From CAZYVD01 sp964651045 (GTDB lineage Bacteria > Zhuqueibacterota > QNDG01 > DSAB01), in NCBI GenBank assembly GCA_964651045.1, contig CAZYVD010000068.1, forward strand, positions 1 to 13,144: a DNA stretch of 13,144 bases, written 5' to 3'. Each line of letters starts with the position of its first letter. The stretch's first letter is position 1. A model generated the notes under the pieces. It did no database searches and had not been told where the DNA came from. It worked only from the letters and a program-made list of their open reading frames with translations. This document shows, piece by piece, positions 1 through 8,530 of this stretch. A program made the position numbers and the translations under genes.

Positions 1-495
1 CCACGCCTTGTGCTCTTTTATATTATATGTCTGGGAGTAAAATGCGTGAAAAGTTGATAGCAAAAAGATCAAAAAATTTTTCTTTATCTTCATCTTATGT
101 GTCCCTTATTTATAAAAAGGCCCAAGGGTATGTTTTATCAATTTATACTTCTACTTAAAATTCAGTGCATATGACCACAGGAATTTTTATCTTTCTTTTA
201 TCGAAAGATAGAGAAAGTAGAAACCTACGGCAGATTCTAAAATCGACTATAGTATCAGACGGTTAAAATCGAAAGACGCCAAGAATGCGATCATCCAAAA
301 AGTGGCCAAAGAATTAATCTTACACCCATCATCGCAAAATCATTTTATCAACAGTTTACTATTTAATTCAAAGAACATTCGAACATCTCTATCTGATCTA
401 TGGGATAGGTCTCCACAGCTCGCTCTCCTGTCCCGGAAAACTTTTTGTATAAGACTTAAAATAATAAACTTATCTCCTCCTCTGATCATGTGATA
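1..495. other. Left-end region without a confident gene
   Basis: No ORF here has a recognisable family. On the + strand a frame stays open from about 223 to the TGA at 491-493 (GTG at 302 is the likeliest start). Its lysine-rich first part reads RRLKSKDAKNAIIQKVAKEL, but the downstream part looks less protein-like and I recognise no family. It would converge with the minus-strand gene ending at 496. A small inverted repeat, ATCTTTC at 189-195 with GAAAGAT at 203-209, is the only other structure seen. The stretch could be 3' intergenic DNA or gene debris. Confidence 0.3.
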
Positions 496-3285
496 CTATT
501 TGACCAAAACCATCTTCTTGGACTTAACCCGCCTGCCGGCCTTTATGGTGTAGATGTATATTCCACTCGGAATATTCTGTGGATTAAAAATTACCGTGTA
601 ACTCCCTGCCTCCTGATTCTTATCAACAACTCTCTTGACCACCTTCCCCTGCATATCATACACTGTAAGAGTTACATGGATATCCTCTGGTATGGTATAG
701 TAAAATACAGTATAATTATTAAACGGATTTGGATAGTTCTGGCACAGAATATCTGAACTTGGCTCTATCGGTTCATTATCTGGATTATCCCAATCCAGTA
801 TATTGGCCCATATATCCCAGCTCCTCCCCTCAACACGGTTGTCTTCCCATACAGTATAAATTCTTTCCCCTGAAACTATTACATCAGGATAAACCTGACT
901 CCTTGCCGAGGTATTTGTAATTCGAAAATTACCACCATATGAGGTGCCATTTGCCCATATTCTCCTACCATATATCTCCCAATTCCAATTCACCCTATCA
1001 TCCCACACAACAACACACTTTCCATCATCATCAATTGAAACATTGAAGAAATTGTAGCTGTACGAATCTTCATCGTTAACTATTATATTATCTCCGATTC
1101 TCTTTCCATTCGAATCAAAAAGTTGTATAAAAGTACCACCAACTATAAAACTTCCACTACTGTTCATATCTATGTCACTGATATAATAAGTAAAACTCCC
1201 TTCAGATTTACTACTCTCATTATCTATTCGAAATTTATTCACAACCACGTTCCCATCACTCGAAAATATCTCTCCATACATTTTATCTTTAACAACCCAG
1301 CATATTACAAAATTTCCTTTCTCATTCACGGCAATCTTTGGATCAGATATCCATCCTTTTCCACCAGTATTATCCACAACGATCTCATTTCCACAACTCT
1401 GGCCATTGATTAAAAACCTCTGGCAGAATAATGCCGTATCATTCTCAACCCAGACAAGCCAAAAATGTCCATTGTTACACAAAGATACATCATAATATCC
1501 ATCTATCACTTTAAAACTATTAAATTCATTGACAACCTCACCACTATTTAAATTGTAAAACCTCCCATTCAGCTTCTTTTTGTCAGAACCAACCTGCACT
1601 GCTTCTAATGCTAAAACATTTCCATAATCATCAGCAGCAATACGATCATACCAAAATGAATCCAGTCTTATATTATCCATTCCAGAAGCAACAAACATAT
1701 TGGACAGCGATCTGTAATAGATATCTCTCGTTCCATTTCTTTTATCCAACCATATAACATAAAAATTTCCATCCTTTGTTTTAATTATCGAAGGATTGTA
1801 CTGGTTGGAGCTGTTTTTATCATCATTTATAGTACAGATATCTGAGGTTGGAGATCCAGATATGTCGAACCTTTGTATGTAAACATCCTCATCTATATAA
1901 TAGCTCCTCCAACCTGTAAAAACAGATATCAACTCTCCCTTTTCATTACTGACTATGTTCATTATTTCTGACTGAAAATCATAATCCAGAGAACCTCTGT
2001 CTATCGAGTAATCAAGCTCAAAGTTCTGGCCTATTGATTTGCCATCATCCGTATAGAGCTGTGCATATACATCATTCTCTCCATTACGCCTATCGAGCCA
2101 GTAGACAATAAAGCATGTGTCTCTGTATGTCAAAACTTCAGAATAGTACTGGTCTGTATCCGTCCCATCACTGTTTACAATAAAACTCCCGGTAACAGGC
2201 GTCCCATCCTCCCTATAAACCCTTGCATATACATCATCATCTCCGTCATTAGGAGTACCGCAATCAGTCCAGGTTATCAAGAAATTACCATTACCTATCA
2301 TTGCCACAGAAGGATAAAATTGATCGGATATGTCTATCTTCTCATTGCCCCTGAGAGATGGAGAGCTATTTATGATTGGACTCGATTGGTTAAACACTTC
2401 TATACTCTCGTTGACCCTGAAATTGACTCCTATGGGATTCCCTGCCTCATCAAATATCTGTGCATAGATATCGAAATTATCATTCCTACCATCTCCCCAT
2501 GTAACCACAATTCTGCCGCTGCCACCTGCAGCAATCGAAGCTGGTCTACATATATCAGCCATATCACCTTCAGAAACGCAGATATTATTGCCTATTCTTG
2601 CCCCGCCTTTTTCGTATAATTGCAAAAAAATAGCATCCACTGCTGTCCATGCTATTGCAAAATTCCCGCTGTCGTCCATTGCAATCACAGGTTCGGATAA
2701 CCACCTCGAATAATAATCGGAGCTTACTATGAAAGATCCATCCTTTGGAGTTCCGTCCTTTTGAAAACAGCGTGCCCTTATCACCCTCCTCTTGCCGTCT
2801 CTTCCTTTCCAAACTACAACAAAATCTCCTTCTCTGTCCACCGCAACCACAGGTGAATATTGATTTAGTTCATCGATTAAATCATTTGCAAGGAAGTTTG
2901 CTCCATCAAAGGATCCATCACTAGAAAACATCTGTACATATATATCAGTATAACCGTTGCGTAAATCTGTCCATACAGCAACCGCTCTTCCATCTCTATT
3001 AACATCTATATCTGGAGTGTACTGAATTGTACCATAATCCCCAGAATAATCATTGATCAGAAAATCCGGAATGATTGCCATCAGCTCTGAATTGATCTGA
3101 AGCCGTGCACTCCTCTGAAATTCGTATCTGCTCCTCGGCCATCGAATTAGAGTATCTTTACTAACTATATATCTTTGCAGATCATCTAAATTTCTGCATC
3201 TTGCAGGATACCTCTGAGCAAAACAGGGAATCAAAAAGATCCAAATAAAGAGCAGTAAAGTAAAAATTTTAGATTTTTTACCCAT
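496..3285 (-). CDS. Secreted repeat protein (beta-propeller-like) with T9SS type A-like sorting domain
   Basis: Predicted exported, probably surface-attached or released protein of 929 residues, specific role unknown. Residues 1-24 form a signal peptide (basic MGKKSK, then a hydrophobic stretch ending CFA before Q). From about residue 90 to 840 I count roughly 14 degenerate units of about 50-60 residues. Each has a core such as VVVWTDLRNG, then DIYVQ/DVYAQ, then a turn like DGTPIG, then NFRVN, and alternate with segments such as GNFVVVW. This fits a beta-propeller or similar blade-like fold. Residues 845-929 are a T9SS sorting domain: QNYPNPFN (YPNPFN at 851-856), VYDMQGKVVKRV and IPSGIYIYTIKAGRRVKSKKMVLVK at the C-terminus. 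The start is supported by GGAGGAG about 7 bases upstream. It is transcribed in the same direction as the MATE gene, separated by about 200 bases. Secretion by T9SS follows from known family behaviour; the ligand or enzymatic role, if any, is not visible. Confidence 0.9.
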   Translation of the reverse strand: MGKKSKIFTLLLFIWIFLIPCFAQRYPARCRNLDDLQRYIVSKDTLIRWPRSRYEFQRSARLQINSELMAIIPDFLINDYSGDYGTIQYTPDIDVNRDGRAVAVWTDLRNGYTDIYVQMFSSDGSFDGANFLANDLIDELNQYSPVVAVDREGDFVVVWKGRDGKRRVIRARCFQKDGTPKDGSFIVSSDYYSRWLSEPVIAMDDSGNFAIAWTAVDAIFLQLYEKGGARIGNNICVSEGDMADICRPASIAAGGSGRIVVTWGDGRNDNFDIYAQIFDEAGNPIGVNFRVNESIEVFNQSSPIINSSPSLRGNEKIDISDQFYPSVAMIGNGNFLITWTDCGTPNDGDDDVYARVYREDGTPVTGSFIVNSDGTDTDQYYSEVLTYRDTCFIVYWLDRRNGENDVYAQLYTDDGKSIGQNFELDYSIDRGSLDYDFQSEIMNIVSNEKGELISVFTGWRSYYIDEDVYIQRFDISGSPTSDICTINDDKNSSNQYNPSIIKTKDGNFYVIWLDKRNGTRDIYYRSLSNMFVASGMDNIRLDSFWYDRIAADDYGNVLALEAVQVGSDKKKLNGRFYNLNSGEVVNEFNSFKVIDGYYDVSLCNNGHFWLVWVENDTALFCQRFLINGQSCGNEIVVDNTGGKGWISDPKIAVNEKGNFVICWVVKDKMYGEIFSSDGNVVVNKFRIDNESSKSEGSFTYYISDIDMNSSGSFIVGGTFIQLFDSNGKRIGDNIIVNDEDSYSYNFFNVSIDDDGKCVVVWDDRVNWNWEIYGRRIWANGTSYGGNFRITNTSARSQVYPDVIVSGERIYTVWEDNRVEGRSWDIWANILDWDNPDNEPIEPSSDILCQNYPNPFNNYTVFYYTIPEDIHVTLTVYDMQGKVVKRVVDKNQEAGSYTVIFNPQNIPSGIYIYTIKAGRRVKSKKMVLVK

Positions 3286-3440
3286 CTCTATACTCCTCCC
3301 CTGTAACGAGTAAAATCATTAGAAACAGCAGATTTTTCTTATGATTTTTAATTTATCAAAAAGTATGCCATGTATTATCTCTCATTTTAACAACAATTGA
3401 GGCTAAAAATGGGTGATCATTAAAAGACTTCAGAAAGGTA

Positions 3441-3479
3441 ATCCTCAGAAATTTGAGGATTCTTCAGATTTCTGAGGAT
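3441..3479. repeat. Perfect 12-bp inverted repeat with competing internal hairpin
   Basis: ATCCTCAGAAAT (3441-3452) and ATTTCTGAGGAT (3468-3479) are exact reverse complements around a 15-base loop. A second, mutually exclusive stem uses AATCCTCA (3440-3447) with TGAGGATT (3454-3461). The element lies just past the stop of the MATE gene and upstream of the next minus-strand gene. It could act as a transcript 3' end, a processing or stability element, or a protein-binding palindrome. It lacks an immediate T-tract on the minus strand, so it is not a textbook intrinsic terminator. Confidence 0.6.
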
Positions 3480-3488
3480 AATACTTGA

Positions 3489-4877
3489 TTATCCTAAATT
3501 CTGACTCTCAGGAAGTATATTTTCTATTATATGCCTTCCCCATAAAAAGGTAACAGTAACTGCAATAAAATTTCCTGCTATTATCCCCCACCATACTCCA
3601 ATCAGTCCCATATCAAGAACAATACCGAATATGTATGCTGCAGGAACCTGTAATACAAATGTCCTGAGAATAGTAACCATAAGAGATTTCTTTCCCTCTC
3701 CAATCCCTCTGAACATGGCAGATGTCAGCATGCCCAGCGGAACCATTGGATAAAGCAGACTCATTATTCTCAAGAAAATAACAAGCTCTTCCAATATGCG
3801 TGCCGAACCTTCAGAATATGTAAATATAAACGAAACATGCCTTGCAAAAATGGCTATGGCTACTGCCATCACTATCTCTATTAAAATGCCTAGCTTAACA
3901 GCATAAAGATATGCAGTCTTAAGCTTTTCTCTATTCCTTGCACCAAAGGCCGCACCCGTTACTGCCACAACACCCGTGGCCATACCCATCAGCGGAATCG
4001 TACCAAGCATTATTATTCTCCATCCACTGGTAAAGACGGCTATCCCATCCGTACCACCAGCTTCTATCACAACCTTGTTTAAAAAAATCATTGCAATCGA
4101 CATCGATAGCTGGGCAAGAGAGGATGGAATTCCAACCTCAAATATCTCACCTATAATCTTGCGGCTGGGTTTGAAGTCCCTGACTGTTATCTTTAAATAT
4201 GTGTCCTTTTTTATGAACATCCAGTAACAGAGAAGCAGGGAGGAAATCAGCATCGAAATCATGCTTGCCCAGGCAGCACCAACTACACCCATTTTCAACA
4301 GATATATAAAGATGGGATCAAGAATGATGTTCAGCAGAGAACCAACAATGATGCTGTACATCGAACGTCTGGCGTCTCCCTCTCCCCTTAAAAGTGCACC
4401 TGCAATGCTGGAAAATACTATTATCAGTGTACCTGCAAACAGAATCCTTGCATAGTCTGCTGCCATGACTCCTATTCTCTCACTTCCGCTGAATGATGAA
4501 AATATCTTCTCCAGAAAGGGAAGCACAGGAATACTCATTACAATTGAGAAGATAACTCCTATTAAAATTGTATGTATTGCGGTGTTGTCAGCATCTCTTT
4601 TATTCTTCCGACCAATTCTTCTCGAGACTGCAGAACTTCCCCCAACACCGAGCCCTGCACCGAGAGCAATTATTATCATAAAGAATGGGAAAAAAAGACC
4701 AACTGCTGCCAGCTCATCTGCACCAAGTCCTGCAACCCAGAATCCATCTGCTATGTTGTAAACCGCCTGAAACAGCATCCCAAGCATCATTGGAAATGAA
4801 AGCTTTATTATTGCCTTTTTCGGATTGCCAAGAAGAGTTCTTACACCCTTTGTTACTCTCTCTTCATCAAACTCCAT
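3489..4877 (-). CDS. MATE family efflux transporter
   Basis: Inner-membrane multidrug and toxic compound extrusion antiporter of 462 residues, the usual family length. It is expected to export cationic drugs or metabolites in exchange for Na+ or H+. The N-terminal signature LGNPKKAIIKLSFPMMLGMLFQ is followed by VYNIADGFWVAGLGADELAAVG, typical of the bacterial/archaeal MatE group. The second half repeats the fold (FEVGIPSSLAQLSMSIAMIF), giving the expected two bundles of about six helices each. AGG/AGGA lies about 8 bases upstream of the ATG. A plausible promoter lies in the divergent gap toward the 132-residue gene. The substrate cannot be deduced, and no neighbouring regulator is visible. 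Confidence 0.95.
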   Translation of the reverse strand: MEFDEERVTKGVRTLLGNPKKAIIKLSFPMMLGMLFQAVYNIADGFWVAGLGADELAAVGLFFPFFMIIIALGAGLGVGGSSAVSRRIGRKNKRDADNTAIHTILIGVIFSIVMSIPVLPFLEKIFSSFSGSERIGVMAADYARILFAGTLIIVFSSIAGALLRGEGDARRSMYSIIVGSLLNIILDPIFIYLLKMGVVGAAWASMISMLISSLLLCYWMFIKKDTYLKITVRDFKPSRKIIGEIFEVGIPSSLAQLSMSIAMIFLNKVVIEAGGTDGIAVFTSGWRIIMLGTIPLMGMATGVVAVTGAAFGARNREKLKTAYLYAVKLGILIEIVMAVAIAIFARHVSFIFTYSEGSARILEELVIFLRIMSLLYPMVPLGMLTSAMFRGIGEGKKSLMVTILRTFVLQVPAAYIFGIVLDMGLIGVWWGIIAGNFIAVTVTFLWGRHIIENILPESQNLG

Positions 4878-4909
4878 ATCATAAATCCTGCTTTGAATAC
4901 AAGTTTTTT

Positions 4910-4938
4910 AATATAAATAATTGAATTTAAAAATACAA
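4910..4938 (-). promoter_or_regulatory. Candidate sigma-70 type promoter for the MATE gene
   Basis: On the minus strand TTGTAT (4938-4933) and TATATT (4915-4910) are separated by exactly 17 bases. They lie about 33 bases upstream of the MATE start codon at 4877. This is a good match to the sigma-70 -35/-10 pattern, but the region is very AT-rich, so chance matches are easy. Confidence 0.4.
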
Positions 4939-4983
4939 TTTATACTTGCATATGAATCTTCAATTGGATAACTTTTTAAAGTT

Positions 4984-5382
4984 GTGAGACATCCAAAACT
5001 TGAAATATGGGAAAAAAGGCTAAAAGGAGTGATAGACGAGCTCGATGAGTTCCTGGAGTCGATCTACGGCGGCAAGTACCGTCTCCATCCTGCAAGAGCA
5101 AGAAGAGGAACAACATCCAATAAGGCTCATGATGGACTCTTCGATATAGTTGCGAGCTTCTCCATAGGTGCAGGATCAAAATATGGAAGAGGCTACATTG
5201 TTGATGTAGATTTTGCCACTCTCGAACAGATTCCTCAAAAAACAATAGATGAGATCCGCTCAATAACAATCCAAAAATTGAACGAAATACTTCCTAAATA
5301 TTTTCCAGAAAAGAGGCTCAGGGCCGATCTTGATGGAAATGTGGTCAAGATTCACGGAGACCTCAGTCTGGGAGAACTCTAG
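4984..5382 (+). CDS. Conserved-looking hypothetical protein, partner of the Mut7-C gene
   Basis: I do not recognise a named domain in this 132-residue soluble protein. GTG at 4984 is taken as the start because an in-frame TAA lies at 4969-4971 and no in-frame ATG falls between; no strong ribosome site is visible. The N-terminal half (HPKLEIWEKRLKGVIDELDEF) looks like an amphipathic helix. It is followed by a basic, glycine-rich stretch (KYRLHPARARRGTTSNKAHDGLFDIVASFSIGAGSKYGRGYIVDVDFATLE) and a helical segment ending in LRADLDGNVVKIHGDLSLGEL. The coding sequence ends 18 bases before the Mut7-C-type gene, which suggests co-transcription and a related job. A role in RNA binding or processing is only an inference from that neighbour. 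Confidence 0.75.
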   Translation: MRHPKLEIWEKRLKGVIDELDEFLESIYGGKYRLHPARARRGTTSNKAHDGLFDIVASFSIGAGSKYGRGYIVDVDFATLEQIPQKTIDEIRSITIQKLNEILPKYFPEKRLRADLDGNVVKIHGDLSLGEL

Positions 5383-5400
5383 TTTTCCAGCTCCAATCCG

Positions 5401-6192
5401 ATGAAAGAGAGAAGAGCACAATTTCGCTTCTATGAAGAATTAAACGATTTTCTGCCCCTTAAAATGAGAAAGAAAATCTTTCAATATGAATTTGAAGGTT
5501 CCCCTTCGATAAAAGATGCAATCGAGGCCATAGGTGTTCCACACACAGAAGTCGATCTTATAATAGTAAATGGGCGATCTGTAGATTTCAATTATCATCT
5601 TCAAAACATGGATTTTGTTTCTGTATATCCTGTTTTCGAGAGTCTCGATATTTCTCCCATAACCCATCTCAGACCAGAACCTCTCCGCAGGACTCGCTTC
5701 ATACTCGATACACAACTCGGAAAACTTGCCAGACTCCTCCGCATGTTGGGACTGGACACGCTTTATAAAAACGACTATGATGACAATCAGATTATTGAGA
5801 TATCACTGAGTGAGAAACGAATCATCCTTACAAGAGACCGTGGAATACTGAAAAACAAAAAGGTGACGCGCGGCTACTGGGTACGATCAACACGAGCAGA
5901 GGAACAGATAGTTGAGATATTGAACCGCTTTGATCTCCATACCCAGATCAGACCATTCACCCGCTGCTTGAAGTGCAACGGTATTATTAAAAGGGTTAAT
6001 AAGCAAGATATAATATGCCATATTCCTAAAATGACAGGGAACTATTACGAACAGTTTTATCGTTGTGAGAGGTGCAAAAAGATTTACTGGAAAGGTCCGC
6101 ACTATAAGAGGATGAATAAGAAGATAGAAGAATTAATGAGAAAAGCAGATTTATCTCCAAATGAGTTGCATTTAAGTGGTAATTTTCTTTAA
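5401..6192 (+). CDS. Mut7-C RNase-like protein with N-terminal ubiquitin-like domain and zinc ribbon
   Basis: Cytosolic protein of 263 residues combining three parts. Residues 5-85 look like a ThiS/MoaD-type ubiquitin-like domain (RAQFRFYEELNDFL ... VDLIIVNGRSVDF). Residues 98-175 are the Mut7-C, PIN-like nuclease domain: RFILDTQLGKLARLLRMLGLDT with D103, and IILTRDRGIL with D146; acidic residues of this kind coordinate metal in PIN-fold nucleases. Residues 185-230 form a zinc ribbon with C189xxC192 and C222xxC225. The order matches the known Mut7-C ubiquitin/RNase arrangement in bacteria. RNA cleavage is the expected activity; the substrate is unknown. The tail after residue 245 overlaps the decayed transposase on the other strand and may be partly replaced sequence. 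Confidence 0.88.
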   Translation: MKERRAQFRFYEELNDFLPLKMRKKIFQYEFEGSPSIKDAIEAIGVPHTEVDLIIVNGRSVDFNYHLQNMDFVSVYPVFESLDISPITHLRPEPLRRTRFILDTQLGKLARLLRMLGLDTLYKNDYDDNQIIEISLSEKRIILTRDRGILKNKKVTRGYWVRSTRAEEQIVEILNRFDLHTQIRPFTRCLKCNGIIKRVNKQDIICHIPKMTGNYYEQFYRCERCKKIYWKGPHYKRMNKKIEELMRKADLSPNELHLSGNFL

Positions 6193-6780
6193 TAGGAGTT
6201 CAAAATACTCCATATAGGAGAAGCCGTATACTTTTCTTTTTCCAGTCTTAATTTTGATCAGTTGTTTTGATTCCAAAATCAATAGCGAGCCCCACTCACT
6301 TAAAAAGTTGTCGTCTTAGATTATCCAGGCAGCAGTAACCCTACAACTGTTTCAGAGAATCTTTCAATATGTAGCCGATTGAAAAATTGCAATTAATAGA
6401 TAGCAATTTCTCAAGAGGCTGTTTATCATTTTCTCTCAGGTTCTCTGGGTTGAAGATATTTTGTTCCTTTAAAATATTTTTAATGTTCTTTGTCCGAAGC
6501 TTTAAATTCAGAGATTCTAACTGAATCAATAACTTTACCGTATTCCTTAACCACATCAGACTAATCAAATACGATTCGAGCATTGGAAAGATATTCTCTT
6601 ACTGCTTTGATGTAAAGCTCCCACATCTCTATTGCAACTGCTTGTATCCTTTTCTTTTCCTCTTCGGAAAGAAGATAAAAAAACTTGCCCAACGACTTGG
6701 TTTTTCTATCGTTGTTTTTCCACAATATTCTTACTCTCTGATCTGTAATTTTTACTCGACAAAATGGAAAAAATGCATTA
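6172..6780 (-). pseudogene. Decayed ISL3-family transposase (IS remnant)
   Basis: Read on the minus strand, pieces of an ISL3-type transposase appear in collinear order. First comes ITDQRVRILWKNNDRKTKSL, then FFYLLSEEEKKRIQAVAIEMW, then ELYIKAVREYLSNARIVFD, which ends in a TAG (6563-6561) where the family has the FDHFHVV region. VKEYGKVIDSVR follows until a TAA (6482-6480). A second frame gives NPENLRENDKQPLEKLLSIN, and a third gives IKIKTGKRKVYGFSYMEYFELLL up to a stop at 6174-6172. Three frames, at least two in-frame stops, loss of the N-terminal zinc-finger part and an apparent deletion before the last block show it is dead. No clean terminal inverted repeats or target duplication were found. 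Confidence 0.78.
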
Positions 6781-6940
6781 ACTTTGGTATGTGGGAAAAT
6801 TTTCTATCTTCTTTCTTTTTTTGCTTTATTTCATTTGGAGATGAAGCAAAAATATTAATGAAACAGTATGAATCGAAATTTTGATATTCATTTCAAAACT
6901 CAAACATCAATGATCAAACATAGCAAAGGATAAATTCACC
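6781..6940. other. Short AT-rich gap upstream of the serine dehydratase
   Basis: Too degraded to assign. It may hold the eroded 5' part of the ISL3 remnant. AAAGGA at about 6925-6930, some 10 bases before the ATG at 6941, is the probable ribosome site of the serine dehydratase. I see no convincing promoter. Confidence 0.4.
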
Positions 6941-8530
6941 ATGACTAAGGAATCACGTAAAAATCATCTCAAATATCCAAGCATTTTTAATGATGTAATC
7001 GGACCTGTTATGAGAGGTCCGTCCGCTTCTCACTGCGCGGCTTCAGGGCGTATCGGGAAGATAGCCAGGGAACTCATGGATGGTAATATAAAGGAAATAT
7101 TAATTGAATTCACTCCTCATGGTGCACTAGCTACAACTCATGAAAGCCAGGGAAGCGATATGGGCCTATTTGGCGGTTTTCTTGGCTGGGATATTACAGA
7201 TGAACGGCTTGCCGATTCTGCAAAGGCAATCAAAGAAGCCGGGATCAAAATAAATATTAGGATTCGTGATTATGGTGCCCATCATCCCAATACCTATAAA
7301 TTAACCCTTATGAATGAATCTGAATACCACGAGATGGCCGCTATTTCAACTGGTGGTGGAATGATCGAGATTATCGAAATTGACGGCGTAAAAGTATCGA
7401 TTGCCGGTGATTTTTATGAAACGCTTATCTATGTCGATAAAGATATAGATGAACTCTTTAATTATCTATCTTCGGCAATAAGTGTAGACGACTTGCTTAT
7501 ACTGAAAGGTGCAAAACACCGGTTTATTGAGGTTAAATCACAAAAGTTTTTAACTCCAGAAATTGTCGCTAACCTTCATTCAAAATTCAATATTAAACAT
7601 TTTAAGACCCTATCTCCAGTACTCCCGGTATTATCTAAAAAAGATATTAAAGTACCATTCATCACCTGCCGTGAAATGCTGAAATACAATGCGGAGAAAA
7701 ACCTTCCTCTCTGGGAGTTAGCAGTTCACTATGAAAGTGGTAGAGGAAATTTAGCCCCTGACAAAGTCTTCAAAATGATGAAAGATCTCGTAAGGATCAT
7801 GGAAAAGTCTATTCATGATGGAATTAAAGGTACTGATTATACTGATAGAATACTCGGATATCAATCAGGAATTTTCAAAACCCGGATGGAATCCCAACAA
7901 CTTCTCAAAACTAAGCTATTAAATCAGATGATTCTATATGTGACCGCACTGATGGAAATGAAAAGTTCAATGGGAGTGATTGTTGCAGCCCCGACCGCCG
8001 GAGCCTGTGGCGCACTTCCAGGGTCGTGTATTGGTGCAGGCCATGCAATGGGGCTTTCCTTAGATGAAATAACCAAAGCTATGCTTGCCGCAGGGATGAT
8101 AGGAATTTTTATTGCCGCTCACTCCACATTCGCTGCTGAAGTTGGAGGTTGTCAGGCAGAGTGCGGTTCCGCATCTGCAATGGCAGCCGCCGCTCTGGTG
8201 ACATTAGCAAATGGCACTTTGCATCAGGCTATAGGTGCGGCGTCGATGGCTCTTCAGAATACCTTAGGAATGATTTGTGATCCAGTAGCCAAAAGAGTCG
8301 AAGTTCCATGCCTGGGGAAAAATGTCCTGGCAGCCAGTAATGCTCTTGCTTGCGCAAATATGGCCCTGGCCGATTTTGATTCGGTTATCCCCTTAGATGA
8401 AGTCATAGAAACGATGGATAAAGTCGGAAGAAGTATCCCCAGCGAATTAAGGTGTACAGGACTTGGCGGCCTATCGATTACAAAATCTTCAAAAGAAATT
8501 GAAAAAAGGCTTAAACAAATAAAAAATTGA
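6941..8530 (+). CDS. L-serine dehydratase, iron-sulfur-dependent, single-chain beta-alpha form
   Basis: Cytosolic L-serine ammonia-lyase of 529 residues, expected to convert L-serine to pyruvate and ammonia with an oxygen-sensitive [4Fe-4S] cluster. Residues 13-150 are the beta domain: SIFNDVIGPVMRGPSASHC and HHPNTYKL. Residues 250-529 are the alpha domain: APTAGACGALPG (C356), GGCQAECG (C404), MICDPVAKRVEVPC (C446, C457). The spacing C404-C446-C457 (42 and 11 residues) equals the spacing of the three cluster cysteines known in the Legionella enzyme (343, 385, 396). The region 155-240 is where the two-chain enzymes carry an ACT domain; here it is short and divergent (DFYETLIYVDKDIDELFNYL). 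Two positions differ from the usual family: SHC-AA in place of SHT-AG, and GSDMGL in place of GTDRAL. It stands alone, with no clear operon partner. Confidence 0.93.
   Translation: MTKESRKNHLKYPSIFNDVIGPVMRGPSASHCAASGRIGKIARELMDGNIKEILIEFTPHGALATTHESQGSDMGLFGGFLGWDITDERLADSAKAIKEAGIKINIRIRDYGAHHPNTYKLTLMNESEYHEMAAISTGGGMIEIIEIDGVKVSIAGDFYETLIYVDKDIDELFNYLSSAISVDDLLILKGAKHRFIEVKSQKFLTPEIVANLHSKFNIKHFKTLSPVLPVLSKKDIKVPFITCREMLKYNAEKNLPLWELAVHYESGRGNLAPDKVFKMMKDLVRIMEKSIHDGIKGTDYTDRILGYQSGIFKTRMESQQLLKTKLLNQMILYVTALMEMKSSMGVIVAAPTAGACGALPGSCIGAGHAMGLSLDEITKAMLAAGMIGIFIAAHSTFAAEVGGCQAECGSASAMAAAALVTLANGTLHQAIGAASMALQNTLGMICDPVAKRVEVPCLGKNVLAASNALACANMALADFDSVIPLDEVIETMDKVGRSIPSELRCTGLGGLSITKSSKEIEKRLKQIKN

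Noticed and set aside
3430..3485. Classical intrinsic terminator after the MATE gene
   Set aside because: The stem is AT-rich and lacks a following run of T on the minus strand; reported only as an inverted repeat.
6341..6884. Two 80-codon ORFs (6341-6583 on -, 6642-6884 on +) as independent genes
   Set aside because: The first is a frame-shifted mosaic whose second half is ISL3 transposase sequence; the second runs antisense to the transposase remnant and resembles nothing.
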